Shown here one piece after another: positions 53,260 through 63,690 of a stretch of DNA of 64,000 nt. A program made the translations under genes and the position numbers. The notes beneath the pieces are model-generated. The model saw only the letters and a program-made list of their open reading frames with translations. It was not told the DNA's origin and made no database searches. Position 1 is the stretch's first letter. Every line of letters starts with the position of its first letter. The DNA is taken from the NCBI GenBank assembly GCA_963750735.1, contig CAVVRY010000007.1:1-64000 (forward strand), in the 5' to 3' direction. This DNA is from JANTGF01 sp963750735 (lineage in GTDB: Bacteria > Bacteroidota > Bacteroidia > Bacteroidales > VadinHA17).

Positions 53260-53733
53260 TTATTTCACCCAATATTTAAAAGGGTGTTTTAGTAGCATCA
53301 TGTTGTAATATTTCATTTCATCGGTAATTTCCCTGCCAAGCCAGCCTGGCTTCTTAAATTCTTCATCCTCAGTTTTTAATTCAAGTTCAGCAACTTGCAG
53401 GCCCTCATTTTTACCAAAGAACTCATCAACTTCATACCTATATCCTTCGTAAAAAACTATGTACCTTTTCTTTTCAATAATTCCAATTTCGCAAATCTGA
53501 AGTAGCTCCTTCGCATCATTATAAGGAATTTCATATTCCCATTCAGGCCTACTGACTCCTGAATCATTACCCATTCCCTTAATAGTTAAATAAGCTTTTT
53601 TATCCATTATACGAACACGAACCGATCGTTCATTTTCAGTAGATAAATACCCCTGCAACACATGTATAGACCTATCTGCCAATTGTTTAAAATCTCCTTT
53701 TACAAGGAATTTTCTTTCCACTTCCATTCCCAT
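53260..53733 (-). CDS. CYTH-domain protein
   Basis: A 157-residue CYTH/triphosphate tunnel protein. The ExExK motif is EVERKFLVKGDF at the N-terminus, with RSVRVRIMDKKAYLTIKG, RPEWEYEIPYNDAKELLQ and YEVDEFFGKNEGLQVAELEL supplying the tunnel of charged residues, and a final REITDEMKYYNMMLL. Bacterial members act as inorganic triphosphatases or, rarely, adenylate cyclases; this one is of the short bacterial type for which triphosphate hydrolysis is the likely role. It is not near any cyclic-nucleotide effector gene; the PycTM-like gene is 37 kb away. Confidence 0.88.
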   Translation of the reverse strand: MGMEVERKFLVKGDFKQLADRSIHVLQGYLSTENERSVRVRIMDKKAYLTIKGMGNDSGVSRPEWEYEIPYNDAKELLQICEIGIIEKKRYIVFYEGYRYEVDEFFGKNEGLQVAELELKTEDEEFKKPGWLGREITDEMKYYNMMLLKHPFKYWVK

Positions 53734-53817
53734 AATTCCAATTTTTATTAGCTAAAACCTTCCAATTAATTTCAAAATTACATAAATTTATTTTAACATT
53801 GTGTTAAATATTAAACT

Positions 53818-54495
53818 ATGATAACGATTTCCGAAGCAGTAAAGGATATTATTGCACACTCACCCTTTTTAGAGGAAGCAATGGCAGATAATCTCGTGAA
53901 TGTTTCTTCACTGGCAAGAAAGATCAAGCCAAAAGTTGAATTGCTGGTTAAAAAAGAAGTGAAAGAAGGAGCAATAGTTATGGCCATAAATCGGCTGGCA
54001 CCCAATTACTATCATAAAATAAATATAGGTTTAAAGGATTTTGTTACAAATCTGGGCGATTTTACAGTTCGCTCTGATTTAATGGATTACACATATTTAA
54101 ACACTGATGGCTTAAGGAAAAAGCAATCTATATTATTAAAGCAGCTTGAAGATCAAATGGGGGTTTTCTATACTTTTTCTCAGGGAATTAATGAAACTAC
54201 TATAATAATTAGTTCCTCTCAGGAAACATTGATGGATGAATTATTTAAGACTGAAAATCTGGTTGGAAAAAAAACTGATCTCTCCACCATTACCATGAGA
54301 CTACCTGATGAAAACACAGAGATTTCAGGTTTCTACTATTTCATTCTTAAGAATCTGGCCTGGGAAGGAGTAAATATCATGGAAGTTATTTCCACAACCA
54401 ATGAATTTACCATTGTAGTGCGGGATGTAGATGTACAGAAAGCTTTTTCTATATTATTGAGCTTAAAAAAAGGGAGAAAAACATATAGCTATTAA
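53818..54495 (+). CDS. ACT-domain protein of aspartate-kinase-like type
   Basis: A 225-residue protein without a kinase domain. The first 65 residues are helical (SEAVKDIIAHSPFLEEAMAD, SSLARKIKPKVELLV). From about 150 the pattern ITMRLPDENTEISGFYYFIL, LAWEGVNIMEVISTTNEFT and IVVRDVDVQKAFSILLSL matches an ACT regulatory domain, as in aspartate kinases. It lies beside, but opposite to, the lysC/lysA operon. It may sense an amino acid and regulate other proteins; the partner is unknown. No DNA-binding domain is evident. Confidence 0.78.
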   Translation: MITISEAVKDIIAHSPFLEEAMADNLVNVSSLARKIKPKVELLVKKEVKEGAIVMAINRLAPNYYHKINIGLKDFVTNLGDFTVRSDLMDYTYLNTDGLRKKQSILLKQLEDQMGVFYTFSQGINETTIIISSSQETLMDELFKTENLVGKKTDLSTITMRLPDENTEISGFYYFILKNLAWEGVNIMEVISTTNEFTIVVRDVDVQKAFSILLSLKKGRKTYSY

Positions 54496-54543
54496 TCTTA
54501 CCTTAAGATTTTGATATCTTTAGATTTATAATACTCAGAATAA

Positions 54544-57500
54544 ATGGGAGAAACTAACTCATATCATCAAAAAATCAAATCCCATAAAAAAGCAAAATCT
54601 CTCTATTACAGGCTTGCTAAAGTTGCTTTAACAACTTTTTTGGTTTTAATAGGTTTACTGTTATTTGTTATTGTAATATTTTATTTAAAAAAGGACAATA
54701 TTGGCAGGAAAATTCTAGCAGAAGCAAGTAAACGAACAAATAGTGTGATAAAATTCAATGATATTCGCCTATCCCCATCCATTCATTTCCCTGGTGTTTC
54801 AGTCACTCTTACCAATGTTGAAATACATGAAAAGAAGGTCAATATGGACTCCCTTGAAAAGCCTATAGCAAATATTGAGGAATTACATGCTGGAATTAAT
54901 ATTCTTGAACTTCTCAAGGGTCATATTGATGTTTCAAGGATTACTTTAGAAGGTGGAGACATAAACTTAATCCATGAAGTTGATAGCAGCTACAATTTCA
55001 TTAAAGCATTTTCTTCTTCAGAAACTTATTATAACATTAATAAAAAATCAAAAACTTCGGAAACAAATGACTCGAATGGGATGGCCAATCCAGAAATAGA
55101 ACTTTCATTCAATAAGGTATATTTTAAAAATGTTGCATTGAATTACCAGAACAGGCTCACTAAAAGACATACAATTGCTAGAATTGAGGAGCTAAGAGCT
55201 TCATTTATCTACAGTCATGAGACTATAAAAACCTCCTGTAATTTTCGGATGGATATTACTGAACTGAAGTTATCTGATCAAAAAACTTTTAAAAATATAA
55301 ACCTGGGTTTAGAGTCAACCTTATACTACGATAGGGAGAAAAAACTCCTTTCTATTGACCCAAGTGAATTGATGGTTCAAGATGCAAAAATGAACTTAAA
55401 GGGAATTGCACAATTATATGAAAAAGTAAGATTGAATCTTGAACTAGATGGGTCTGATGAGGATATGAGTTTCCTAAGATTATTTTTAACCAAACCAGGA
55501 ATTAAAAACATTAAAAGTGGTGATGTTTATTTTACTGCCAGTATCATTGGCTCTTTATATCCTGGAATTCCTGTAATCAAATGTAATTTTGGGTTGAATA
55601 ATCTTAATATTAAGATTCCGAGAACCAGTAAGACGATTCAAAACCTGAGTATTAATGGGCTTTTTAATTCTGGTGAGAAAAGCGATTTATCTCAAGCCTA
55701 TCTAAAAATCGATACAATTTCTGCTCATCTTCCCGGAGGACATTTTCAAGGATTATTCTACCTAAAAGATTTTATTTCCCCTTATTTAAATTATGAAATT
55801 GATTTAAAAACTGAGCTAAAAGGCTTTGATGATATATTTAAAATTCAGCAACTCTCGGACTTGGATGGAAACATTCGAATCAAAGATCAATTTACTGGCT
55901 ACTTTTTAGCTGATTCAGGTTGGATTAGAGACCGAAGAAATAACATTTCAGTTTTATTGGACAGTATTTCATTTAATATTGCTGACTATATGGATGTAAA
56001 TCTATTAAATGGAAGCTTAAGAGGAAACCTGGATACTCTGGATCTTTATAACTTAGTGATTGAAACAGGTAACACTGATCTTCAAATTAATGGAGCACTC
56101 TTTAATATTTCGCAATTTTTTAAAGATGAGAAAAAAAAAATATCTGCAGATCTTATTATAAACTCTTCAACATTTGATCTTCCAGAGTTTCTTTCTTTTA
56201 ATCCAAAAATTGGAGAAAGCTTTCCTCACCAGATAAATGAAATAAACCTGGATGTAGGAATATCTACCGCACTCACAAAGCTTAAAAACTTTAAAAAGGT
56301 CCCAGAAATCGAATTCAACATAAAACAACTGAATGCTGACATTGAAGACCTCTTCCCTCCCATTAAAATAAACCATGGAACATTAATTTTGGGAGAATTA
56401 GATAGCCTTTTACACCTTGATTTCAATGACTTTTTTATCCAAGTTGCTGGTAGCCAAATGAATACTTCTCTCGATATTTTCTCTCCACCTGACAAGTCCG
56501 TAAATCTGGATATAGATCTACATGCTCAAGGATTAAACCTGGGTAAATTGTTTTATGCTAATGAAACAGATACTATTCCAAAGATTCTCAAAGCCAACTT
56601 AAATGGAGGGATGGTATGCAAACTTTTTTTCATAAAGAGTCCCAAATCCATTTTAAATAGGCTTGAATTTAACACCAGCAAATTATCCTATACAAGTAGT
56701 TCAGATACAATTGATGCAGATTCAATTCAATTTTATGGTCGAGATATAGATTACAATGTCAATACTAACCCACTTTCCAACCTTACAGCTTTAATTGAAT
56801 TATCTGCCAAAGAAATCAAAACATCTCAATTTAAAGCAGAAAATGTACACTATGAAATTAATGCATTAGATGGAACGTACACAATTATTCCGGAAAAAGT
56901 TAACTGGTTTGGAAAGGAAGGTACAGGTAAGCTGATTCTGAGCCCCTTCAAAAAACCTCCATCCTACTTTATAAATTATTCAGTTAATCAGTTTCAAGTG
57001 GAGAAGCTTCTTGAAAGTTTTATGGAAAACCAGTCTCTAAAGGGATTAATGGATTTTGACATTTCTCTTGATTTTAAAGGTAGCGATTGGTTAAGTATTG
57101 CACCTACATTAAATGGAGGAGTTCAACTAAAAGGGTCAAATCTTATCCTGGAAGGGATTGATATCGATGAATTTATAAAAAAATTTGAGCGAAGTCAGAA
57201 CTTCACACTACTGGACCTGGGAGCCGCTATTTTTGTCGGTCCTGTTGGCCTTGCTGTTACAAAAGGATTTGACTTTACCAGGATTATTGTTTCAAATCCT
57301 GGAGAATCATCAGAAATTGAAGAATTATATACAGATTGGAATATACAAAAAGGTATTCTTAAAATGCAAGATATTGCATTTACAACTCCTGAGAATCGAA
57401 TTGCAGCATCGGGGTGGCTTAATTTAGGAATTGATAGTCTTGATATCACCCTTGCCTTGGTAAATCAAAAAGGGTGCAGTGCTCTTAGCCAAAACATATA

Positions 57501-57666
57501 TGGTTCCATTGAAGAACCAGAGCTAGGTGATGTAAATATAATTTCAAAGTTGCTGGCTCCCATTACTAATTTGGTCGACTCTGATAATGAATCAGACTGT
57601 ATCCCTTTCTATACAGGTATAGTTAAGCATCCAGCTCAGATTAAGAAAAAAATTAAATCCAATTAG
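54544..57666 (+). CDS. AsmA-family protein
   Basis: A 1040-residue protein with one membrane helix near residues 28-50 and a long, strand-rich remainder. The N-terminal ILAEASKRTNSVIKFNDIRL and SIHFPGVSVTLTNVEIHEKK form the AsmA start, and the C-terminal part (GSNLILEGIDIDEFIKKFER, RIAASGWLNLGIDSLDITL) is the AsmA-like C-terminal region. AsmA-like proteins are bridge-like and thought to move lipids between membranes. It follows the ACT gene by 48 bases in the same direction. The reading frame is intact over three kilobases, which matters when judging sequence quality. Confidence 0.87.
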   Translation: MGETNSYHQKIKSHKKAKSLYYRLAKVALTTFLVLIGLLLFVIVIFYLKKDNIGRKILAEASKRTNSVIKFNDIRLSPSIHFPGVSVTLTNVEIHEKKVNMDSLEKPIANIEELHAGINILELLKGHIDVSRITLEGGDINLIHEVDSSYNFIKAFSSSETYYNINKKSKTSETNDSNGMANPEIELSFNKVYFKNVALNYQNRLTKRHTIARIEELRASFIYSHETIKTSCNFRMDITELKLSDQKTFKNINLGLESTLYYDREKKLLSIDPSELMVQDAKMNLKGIAQLYEKVRLNLELDGSDEDMSFLRLFLTKPGIKNIKSGDVYFTASIIGSLYPGIPVIKCNFGLNNLNIKIPRTSKTIQNLSINGLFNSGEKSDLSQAYLKIDTISAHLPGGHFQGLFYLKDFISPYLNYEIDLKTELKGFDDIFKIQQLSDLDGNIRIKDQFTGYFLADSGWIRDRRNNISVLLDSISFNIADYMDVNLLNGSLRGNLDTLDLYNLVIETGNTDLQINGALFNISQFFKDEKKKISADLIINSSTFDLPEFLSFNPKIGESFPHQINEINLDVGISTALTKLKNFKKVPEIEFNIKQLNADIEDLFPPIKINHGTLILGELDSLLHLDFNDFFIQVAGSQMNTSLDIFSPPDKSVNLDIDLHAQGLNLGKLFYANETDTIPKILKANLNGGMVCKLFFIKSPKSILNRLEFNTSKLSYTSSSDTIDADSIQFYGRDIDYNVNTNPLSNLTALIELSAKEIKTSQFKAENVHYEINALDGTYTIIPEKVNWFGKEGTGKLILSPFKKPPSYFINYSVNQFQVEKLLESFMENQSLKGLMDFDISLDFKGSDWLSIAPTLNGGVQLKGSNLILEGIDIDEFIKKFERSQNFTLLDLGAAIFVGPVGLAVTKGFDFTRIIVSNPGESSEIEELYTDWNIQKGILKMQDIAFTTPENRIAASGWLNLGIDSLDITLALVNQKGCSALSQNIYGSIEEPELGDVNIISKLLAPITNLVDSDNESDCIPFYTGIVKHPAQIKKKIKSN

Positions 57667-57699
57667 GTACTACATGTGGGACTGAATAGGATTAGGATT

Positions 57700-58584
57700 C
57701 TATCGATCAAGGAATCGATAGGTTTTCAGAATTAAGTCGTAATGGCCAATTGGTTTCGAGATATAATCATTAAAGCCCAAGCCTTCCTTTTGAATGGCTG
57801 TCCAGTCGAAGTTATACGCTGTTTGTGCAATAATAGGAATTTCCTTATCATACTTCCGGATCGACTTGGTAGCTTCAAAACCATCCATCTCAGGCATTAA
57901 GATATCCATCAATATCAGGTTGATATCGCGATTTTTTCTAAAGATCTTCAGCACTTCATTTCCATCTTTAGCCCAGATTACTTCGGCCCCGGTTTTCTCC
58001 AGAACAGCTTTTAACAGGATGAAATTCATTTCAACATCTTCAGCAATAAGGATCTTTTTATCCTTCCAGTTTATTATCTCGAGGTAATCCTCACCTGTCT
58101 TAAAGGTTTTTGCATCCCCCATTTTTAAGGTTCCGACTAATTCGTCAATAGCCGAATGGGTTGATTGTTTGCTGGTTTCTATGTAACCAAAATATCTTTC
58201 AGAATCGGAATTTGCGATTTCTTCATCCCTGAGCAAATCTGCAAATCCCAACACATTATTCAGTTGAGTCCGAATCTTATGCAGAAAATTCAAAAGGAAC
58301 TGCGGGTCACGCTCTGCCAGTTGTTTTATTCCTTCCGGAATTTCAATTTCAATACTCTCAATGTTTTTGGAAGATTTTACCAATCGGAAATAAAGGAGGA
58401 TACTCATCCCTAATAAAACTGCAATCAGAAATAATCTAAATGCCAATTCATTATTAGGGATATCGGTAATAAAAAACTCAATAAAACTTTTATCAGCAGA
58501 AAATAAACTTCCAAATAATGATTGAACAATCCAAAGAATAACAATAGCAAGAATTATTACGGGAATAATTACTCTTTTCTGCAT
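57700..58584 (-). CDS. Membrane receiver protein with kinase H-box but no ATPase domain
   Basis: A 294-residue protein with two membrane helices (about 5-25 and 47-66), a histidine-kinase-like H-box (NFLHKIRTQLNNVLGFADLL, His102) and, after a short linker, a complete receiver domain (KKILIAEDVEMNFILLKAVL to ISKPIGHYDL) with phosphorylated Asp227 in LILMDILMPEMDGFEA. In normal hybrid kinases an HATPase domain of about 110 residues lies between these parts; here it is missing, in frame. It cannot phosphorylate itself and may be a phosphotransfer or adapter partner of another kinase. Confidence 0.83.
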   Translation of the reverse strand: MQKRVIIPVIILAIVILWIVQSLFGSLFSADKSFIEFFITDIPNNELAFRLFLIAVLLGMSILLYFRLVKSSKNIESIEIEIPEGIKQLAERDPQFLLNFLHKIRTQLNNVLGFADLLRDEEIANSDSERYFGYIETSKQSTHSAIDELVGTLKMGDAKTFKTGEDYLEIINWKDKKILIAEDVEMNFILLKAVLEKTGAEVIWAKDGNEVLKIFRKNRDINLILMDILMPEMDGFEATKSIRKYDKEIPIIAQTAYNFDWTAIQKEGLGFNDYISKPIGHYDLILKTYRFLDR

Positions 58585-59041
58585 CTACATTTGAGTTTTA
58601 AAAATCACTTTTCGCATTGAAAAATATTTTCTTGCATAATCCATGTTCAATTAAATCGAAGCAAATAATCTGCAGAAACCTGACAATCAACACATAAAAG
58701 GAATCGCCGAATAAAATATGATTTGAATTTCTTAATCTTTATACTCCTGAACTGATAATACGCGATTTTACTCCAAAAGTTATACTATTAAAATCAACTA
58801 ATATTATTTTTAACGATTCTAAATAGATAGGCATTTAGTTAAATCATGTTTAGCCTGAAACTTTGATTGTATTTTTGAAAATCGGGCTTTAAAAACATGT
58901 GGTTTCATATAGTTAGGAATAATTCAATCATAACTAACTAATCATATTTTTCCTTTAAACTTAACTGAAGTCTAATGAATAAATCAATTATACCTCTCAA
59001 TAAGTTGGCTAGAAAATAAAAAATCATAAAATAATATCTTC
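58585..59041. other. Divergent intergenic region, 457 bases
   Basis: Lies between the receiver gene and the fucosidase gene, which read apart. It is strongly AT-rich. I found no open frame over 30 codons that looks coding, no repeat array, and no promoter with both a -33 and a -7 element. Confidence 0.5.
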
Positions 59042-60491
59042 ATGAATACATCTAAAACCAACAAGTCAAAAAGAACGTTTGCATTCTTTATTTTATTTTT
59101 TGTAGCCCTCTCATTGCAATTTGCTCAGGATTCGGGGAGTGAAGAAAAGGAAACAGACCCACTCGTTTTACAAAATCTTAGAGGAATGGCAGGATTTAAA
59201 GTTTGGATTCATGATGCATTGGGGGCCATATTCACAATGGGGAGTTGTTGAATCCTGGTCCATTTGTTCTGAAGATGTCCCCTGGTGTCAAAGGAAAACC
59301 GAAAATTATGTCGAATATGTAAATGCATATGAAAAGTTAAAGGACACCTTTAATCCGATTGATTTTAACCCTGAAAGTTGGGCGAAGATTGCAAAGGAGG
59401 CAGGAATGAAATATGTGGTCTTTACAACCAAACACCACGATGGATTCAGCATGTTTGATACAAAGCTAACCGATTATAACATTACAGATCCGGGTTGTGC
59501 ATTTCATTCCAATCCAAAAGCCAATATTACCAAAGAAATCTTTGAAGCCTTTAGAAATGAAAACTTTAAAACCGGAGCTTATTTTTCAAAGCCCGATTGG
59601 CACAGTGATTATTATTGGTGGCCTTATTTTGCTACCCCAACAAGGCATGTGAATTATAATCCTGTGAAATATCCTGAACGCTGGCAGATGTTCAAAGATT
59701 TCACTTATGGGCAAATAGAAGAATTAATGACCGGATATGGCAAAGTGGATATATTGTGGTTAGATGGTGGTTGGGTTCGGCCGAGACCACAGCTGGATTC
59801 TGATAAATTAATAGTGCCACCATTTAATCAGGATATAGATATGCCAAAGATTGCAGCTATGGCCCGCTCACACCAACCGGGTTTGATTATCGTTGACAGA
59901 ACTGTTAAAGGAAAATACGAAAATTATACCACCCCAGAACAACATATCCCCGAAAAGGCACTTGACTATCCCTGGGAGACGTGTATGACTATGGGTGGTT
60001 CCTGGTCTTATGTGCCAAATGATACTTATAAATCAACCCGAACGATTATTCATAATCTGGTGGATATTATCGCCAAAGGAGGCAACTATTTGCTAAATGT
60101 TGGACCGGGACCTGATGGAAAGCTTCCGGCTGATGCAATTAACCGAATGAAAGAAATTGGTAAGTGGATGAAAGTTAACGGGAAGGCCATCTATAAAACG
60201 AGAGCTATAGCACCCTACAAAGAAGGGAATATTTGTTTCACAGCTAACCCTGATAAAAGCATCAATGCAATTTACCTGGCTGCAAAAGAGGAAGAGGCAT
60301 TGCCTGATGAAATACAAATTAGTTCATTTAGTCCGGAAAAGAATGCGAAAGTATACCTGCTTGGATATTCAAAGGCACTAAAATGGAAAACTTCTCAGGA
60401 AGGTTTCTTAATCAGTATACCCAAATCATTAAAGGAAAATCCTCCCTGCGAAAATGCCTGGTCGTTTGTTATAACAAAGGTTAAACAATAA
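59042..60491 (+). CDS. GH29 alpha-L-fucosidase, frameshifted near the N-terminus
   Basis: Removes alpha-L-fucose from glycans outside the cytoplasm. A signal peptide begins at 59042 (MNTSKTNKSKRTFAFFILFF) and reads to VLQNL; the catalytic domain continues in another frame from LEEWQDLKFGFMMHWGPYSQ onward. One net extra base near 59175-59185 separates them. GH29 motifs: MKYVVFTTKHHDGFSMF, FYTYGQ-type stretch, and VDILWLDGGWVRP with the nucleophile Asp, then NYLLNVGPGPDGKLP. Intact length is about 482 residues. The largest single frame starts at 59121 and lacks the signal peptide. Confidence 0.85.
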
Positions 60492-60503
60492 CTTTCTATA
60501 ATT

Positions 60504-62267
60504 ATGAAAAATATAATTATTCTTTTTTCCGTAATAATCATTTTAAATTCTTGCCAGGAACCTGAAAAAATCAGCATTGGATTCCCGGAACCCGAAAACC
60601 CGGAACCTTTAGCCACAGGATTATGGGATAAAGTTCAACCAGGCCTGCATATTAGTTATGGTTCTGTTGATGAAAGATATAACCGGGACAGTCCTCCGGA
60701 AATTAATAACAATGACTCCTGGAACGGAGTTGGGTGGAAAGGTGAAAAAATTCATACTCAATTCCTTTTATGGGCAGAACAAGATATTACAAACATGACC
60801 TGGCATGTCAGCAACTTAACTGACAGCAAAGGGAATACAATCAATTCACAAAAAATTGAAATAAGAGCAATACGATATGTCCTTACAGATGAATTTCTTA
60901 CAGGATGCGGATGGCGCGATAAGGATACAATTCAGGCTCATCTGGTAGGTGACATACTGGAACCTGTTGAACAATTGAACCTGCCTGCACAATCTGTTCG
61001 GCCTATGTGGTTAAGTATTAATATCCCGAAAGATCAGGAACCTGGATTATACAATGGAAAACTTAATATTAATTATGATCCGGAAGCATCTTTAAGCCTG
61101 AATATTTCCATCAAGGTTCAGGATAAGATATTACCTCCCCCTTCTGAATGGTCCTTTCATCTTGATTTATGGCAGAACCCATTTGCTGTTGCTCGATTTC
61201 ATGATGTCCCACTATGGTCGCAACAACATTGGGACCTGCTAAAACCATTACTTACATTATTGGCTGATGCTGGTCAGAAATGCATAACAACTTCTATTAT
61301 TCCGGCTCCCTGGGGTGGCCAGACCTATGATCCCTTCGAATCGATGATTGGTTGGATTTATAATTCCTCAGGCAAGTGGGATTACGATTATTCTGTTTTT
61401 GACCAGTATGTTCAATTTGCAATGGATTGCGGAATTACAAAGCAAATAAATTGCTATTCTATGGTTCCCTGGGGCAATCAGGTGAAATATTTTGATGAAG
61501 ATTCAAGCAAATTTGTTACCAGAAAATTAATCCCTGGATCTGAAGAGTTTGAAAACTTTTGGAGACCCTTCCTATATGATTTCAGGGCACATTTAAAGGA
61601 AATGGGTTGGTTGGAAAAAACTACCATAGCCCTGGACGAGAGAGGAATAAATGAGATGAAAGCTTTGTTTTCTTTTATGAAAGAAACAGCTCCGGAATTT
61701 AAAATTACCATGGCGGGTCATTATTTTGAAGAAATAAACTACGAAATACATGACTTCAGCTATAATTGGGGACATGTATCTGAAAGTTCAAGCGAGGTTG
61801 CAAATGAACGCAGGAGAAATGGTGCTGTGACAACCTATTATGTTGCCTGTGGAATTCCTCGGCCTAACAATTTCAGTTTTTCTCCACCTGCAGAATCCAC
61901 TTATGAGGGTTGGTTTTCTGCCGCCATGCAATTTGATGGTTTCTTACGCTGGGCATATAATTCATGGGTGGAAGACCCTCTAATGGATACTCGATTTCGC
62001 ACCTGGCCAGGTGGCGACACCTATTTCGTTTACCCGGGTCCACGAAGTTCCATCCGGTTTGAGAGGTTGGTGGAAGGAATTCAGGATTTTGAAAAAATAA
62101 GGATCTTGCAGGAAGAAAGCTTTAAAACACGAACTCCAAAAGATATTAAGGCACTTGAGGAAATAGATGCTTTCCTTCAAAAAATAACACCTGAAAGTTT
62201 AAATGAGAAAACTGCTTCTGAGTGGGTAAATGAAGGAAAAAAACTTCTTGAGAAAATTTCAGATTAA
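60504..62267 (+). CDS. GH123/DUF4091-like glycosidase lipoprotein
   Basis: A 587-residue lipoprotein (lipobox LNSC at residues 14-17). Residues 80-210 form a beta-sandwich (WHVSNLTDSKGNT, MWLSINIPKDQEPGLYNGKL) and 220-500 a barrel with LDLWQNPFAVARFHDVPLW, TIALDERGINEMKALFSF and GWFSAAMQFDGFLRWAYNSW, then the DUF4091 part with TYFVYPGPRSSIRFERLVEG. GH123 relatives are N-acetyl-beta-galactosaminidases; activity here is not proven. It starts 12 bases after the fucosidase stop, so they are one operon. Confidence 0.83.
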   Translation: MKNIIILFSVIIILNSCQEPEKISIGFPEPENPEPLATGLWDKVQPGLHISYGSVDERYNRDSPPEINNNDSWNGVGWKGEKIHTQFLLWAEQDITNMTWHVSNLTDSKGNTINSQKIEIRAIRYVLTDEFLTGCGWRDKDTIQAHLVGDILEPVEQLNLPAQSVRPMWLSINIPKDQEPGLYNGKLNINYDPEASLSLNISIKVQDKILPPPSEWSFHLDLWQNPFAVARFHDVPLWSQQHWDLLKPLLTLLADAGQKCITTSIIPAPWGGQTYDPFESMIGWIYNSSGKWDYDYSVFDQYVQFAMDCGITKQINCYSMVPWGNQVKYFDEDSSKFVTRKLIPGSEEFENFWRPFLYDFRAHLKEMGWLEKTTIALDERGINEMKALFSFMKETAPEFKITMAGHYFEEINYEIHDFSYNWGHVSESSSEVANERRRNGAVTTYYVACGIPRPNNFSFSPPAESTYEGWFSAAMQFDGFLRWAYNSWVEDPLMDTRFRTWPGGDTYFVYPGPRSSIRFERLVEGIQDFEKIRILQEESFKTRTPKDIKALEEIDAFLQKITPESLNEKTASEWVNEGKKLLEKISD

Positions 62268-62293
62268 AAGAACCAAGATAGTTATTTGATGAT

Positions 62294-63568
62294 TTAGCTC
62301 TGTTTTCTTCTTTTTAAAGAAATCAAAATAAGGCTAGATGTAAGTCCAATAAAAGAAAAACCGGCAAGAAGTAAATAAAAATTATGGAATCCTTTCATAC
62401 CAGGAGAGGCATCCAATATGCGACCGGCAATTGAATTAAAAAACACGTCGGGGGTATAACCGATAACAGAGATTAAGCCAACAGCAGTCCCGGTATAAAG
62501 TCTGTCTACTTTGGTTTCTTCCAGCAATGCAAAGTAGATTCCGCGGAGGGCATAGACAGCTGCAAATGTTAAGATAAGATTTGTCAGAATAAAATTTACT
62601 CCATTTTCGATTGGATTGAGAATTGTAAGTGCTATATAGCAAATCAATAATATGAAAAATGTATAGAGTATTACCTTACTGGCTGAAAACCTATCCACCA
62701 GTAATCCTGCCCCAATAGCTGCCACAACCCTTATATAAGAGGCATTGGAAACAAAGCTTGCAGCACTAACCTCATCCATATTCAATACCTCAACAGAAAA
62801 CAATGAATAATAATCTATCCCTTTATATCCACAATAAGAACTTACCACAATTATTGCCTGCAACCAGACCAGTTTATTACTTAGTACTTTTTTTATTCCC
62901 TTAAATATATCCGTCGAAAAGCTCTTGGAACCTTGATTTGTGTCAGGGATAAAAATCCAAACAAGGATTGCAGATAAAAAAGTTAGCAGGGTATAAAAGT
63001 AAATGATCATTTTTAGAGCTTCTGTTCGCTGAAGCATATCTGAGTTTTCCGGATCTGCATTTAAGAGCCTCTTTAAAAGAAAAACAGCAAAAGTGGCTGC
63101 ACCAGCTGCAATGAGTCCCCGACCACCATCCAGAATACCAAATGCCTTGCCCTGGGCAAATTCCCCACCCCACTCCTGAGTTGCTTTAATCAGTGCTGCC
63201 CAAAAGAACAAAATGGTGCTTACTCCCCAAAATCCGAAGAGTATAGATAGTCCAAGTTTCCCGGGAATTTGAGCAAAATATATACCGCCTAAAGCAGTTC
63301 CAGCCAGAGATATCGAAAGGAGTTTACGAGCGGAGAACCGATCGGCTAATGGTCCACCCGGAAAATAAGTAATCATGGCTGTTATTCCATAAATGGCAAG
63401 CACATCTCCTAAGGAAGTATTTGAAAGATTAAAAACATCTAAGAGAGTTGGGCGGAAAAACCTAGCAACATGAAAAGGCAAACTAAAAATTATTTCTCCG
63501 GCAAAAACAAGACAAAAAATTACAATCCACCTTGATCCAGAACTTATGTTCGTGAATTTTTGATTCAT
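62294..63568 (-). CDS. MFS transporter
   Basis: A 424-residue inner-membrane transporter with about twelve hydrophobic segments. The loop between segments 2 and 3, FPGGPLADRFSARKLLSISL, is the MFS motif, repeated in weaker form as GLLVDRFSASKVILYTFF in the second half. A long charged loop (GSKSFSTDIFKGIKKVLSNK) divides the halves. It converges with the GH123-like gene. A sugar or sugar acid from the fucosidase cluster is a reasonable guess for substrate, but the opposite orientation weakens that link. Confidence 0.87.
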   Translation of the reverse strand: MNQKFTNISSGSRWIVIFCLVFAGEIIFSLPFHVARFFRPTLLDVFNLSNTSLGDVLAIYGITAMITYFPGGPLADRFSARKLLSISLAGTALGGIYFAQIPGKLGLSILFGFWGVSTILFFWAALIKATQEWGGEFAQGKAFGILDGGRGLIAAGAATFAVFLLKRLLNADPENSDMLQRTEALKMIIYFYTLLTFLSAILVWIFIPDTNQGSKSFSTDIFKGIKKVLSNKLVWLQAIIVVSSYCGYKGIDYYSLFSVEVLNMDEVSAASFVSNASYIRVVAAIGAGLLVDRFSASKVILYTFFILLICYIALTILNPIENGVNFILTNLILTFAAVYALRGIYFALLEETKVDRLYTGTAVGLISVIGYTPDVFFNSIAGRILDASPGMKGFHNFYLLLAGFSFIGLTSSLILISLKRRKQS

Positions 63569-63690
63569 ATTGAGGCAAATATCAATATTTTTTAATCACT
63601 ACAAAAACGAAACCTCCTTTTATGCCATTAATGGATTTATTGAAATATTTGCCTATTAAAATAAGTAATATAAAAAGACAGGTTCATAAA

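Noticed and set aside
53260..53733. CYTH protein as the cyclase partner of the PycTM-like protein
   Set aside because: The two genes are about 37 kb apart and Pycsar uses class III-type cyclases, not CYTH proteins.
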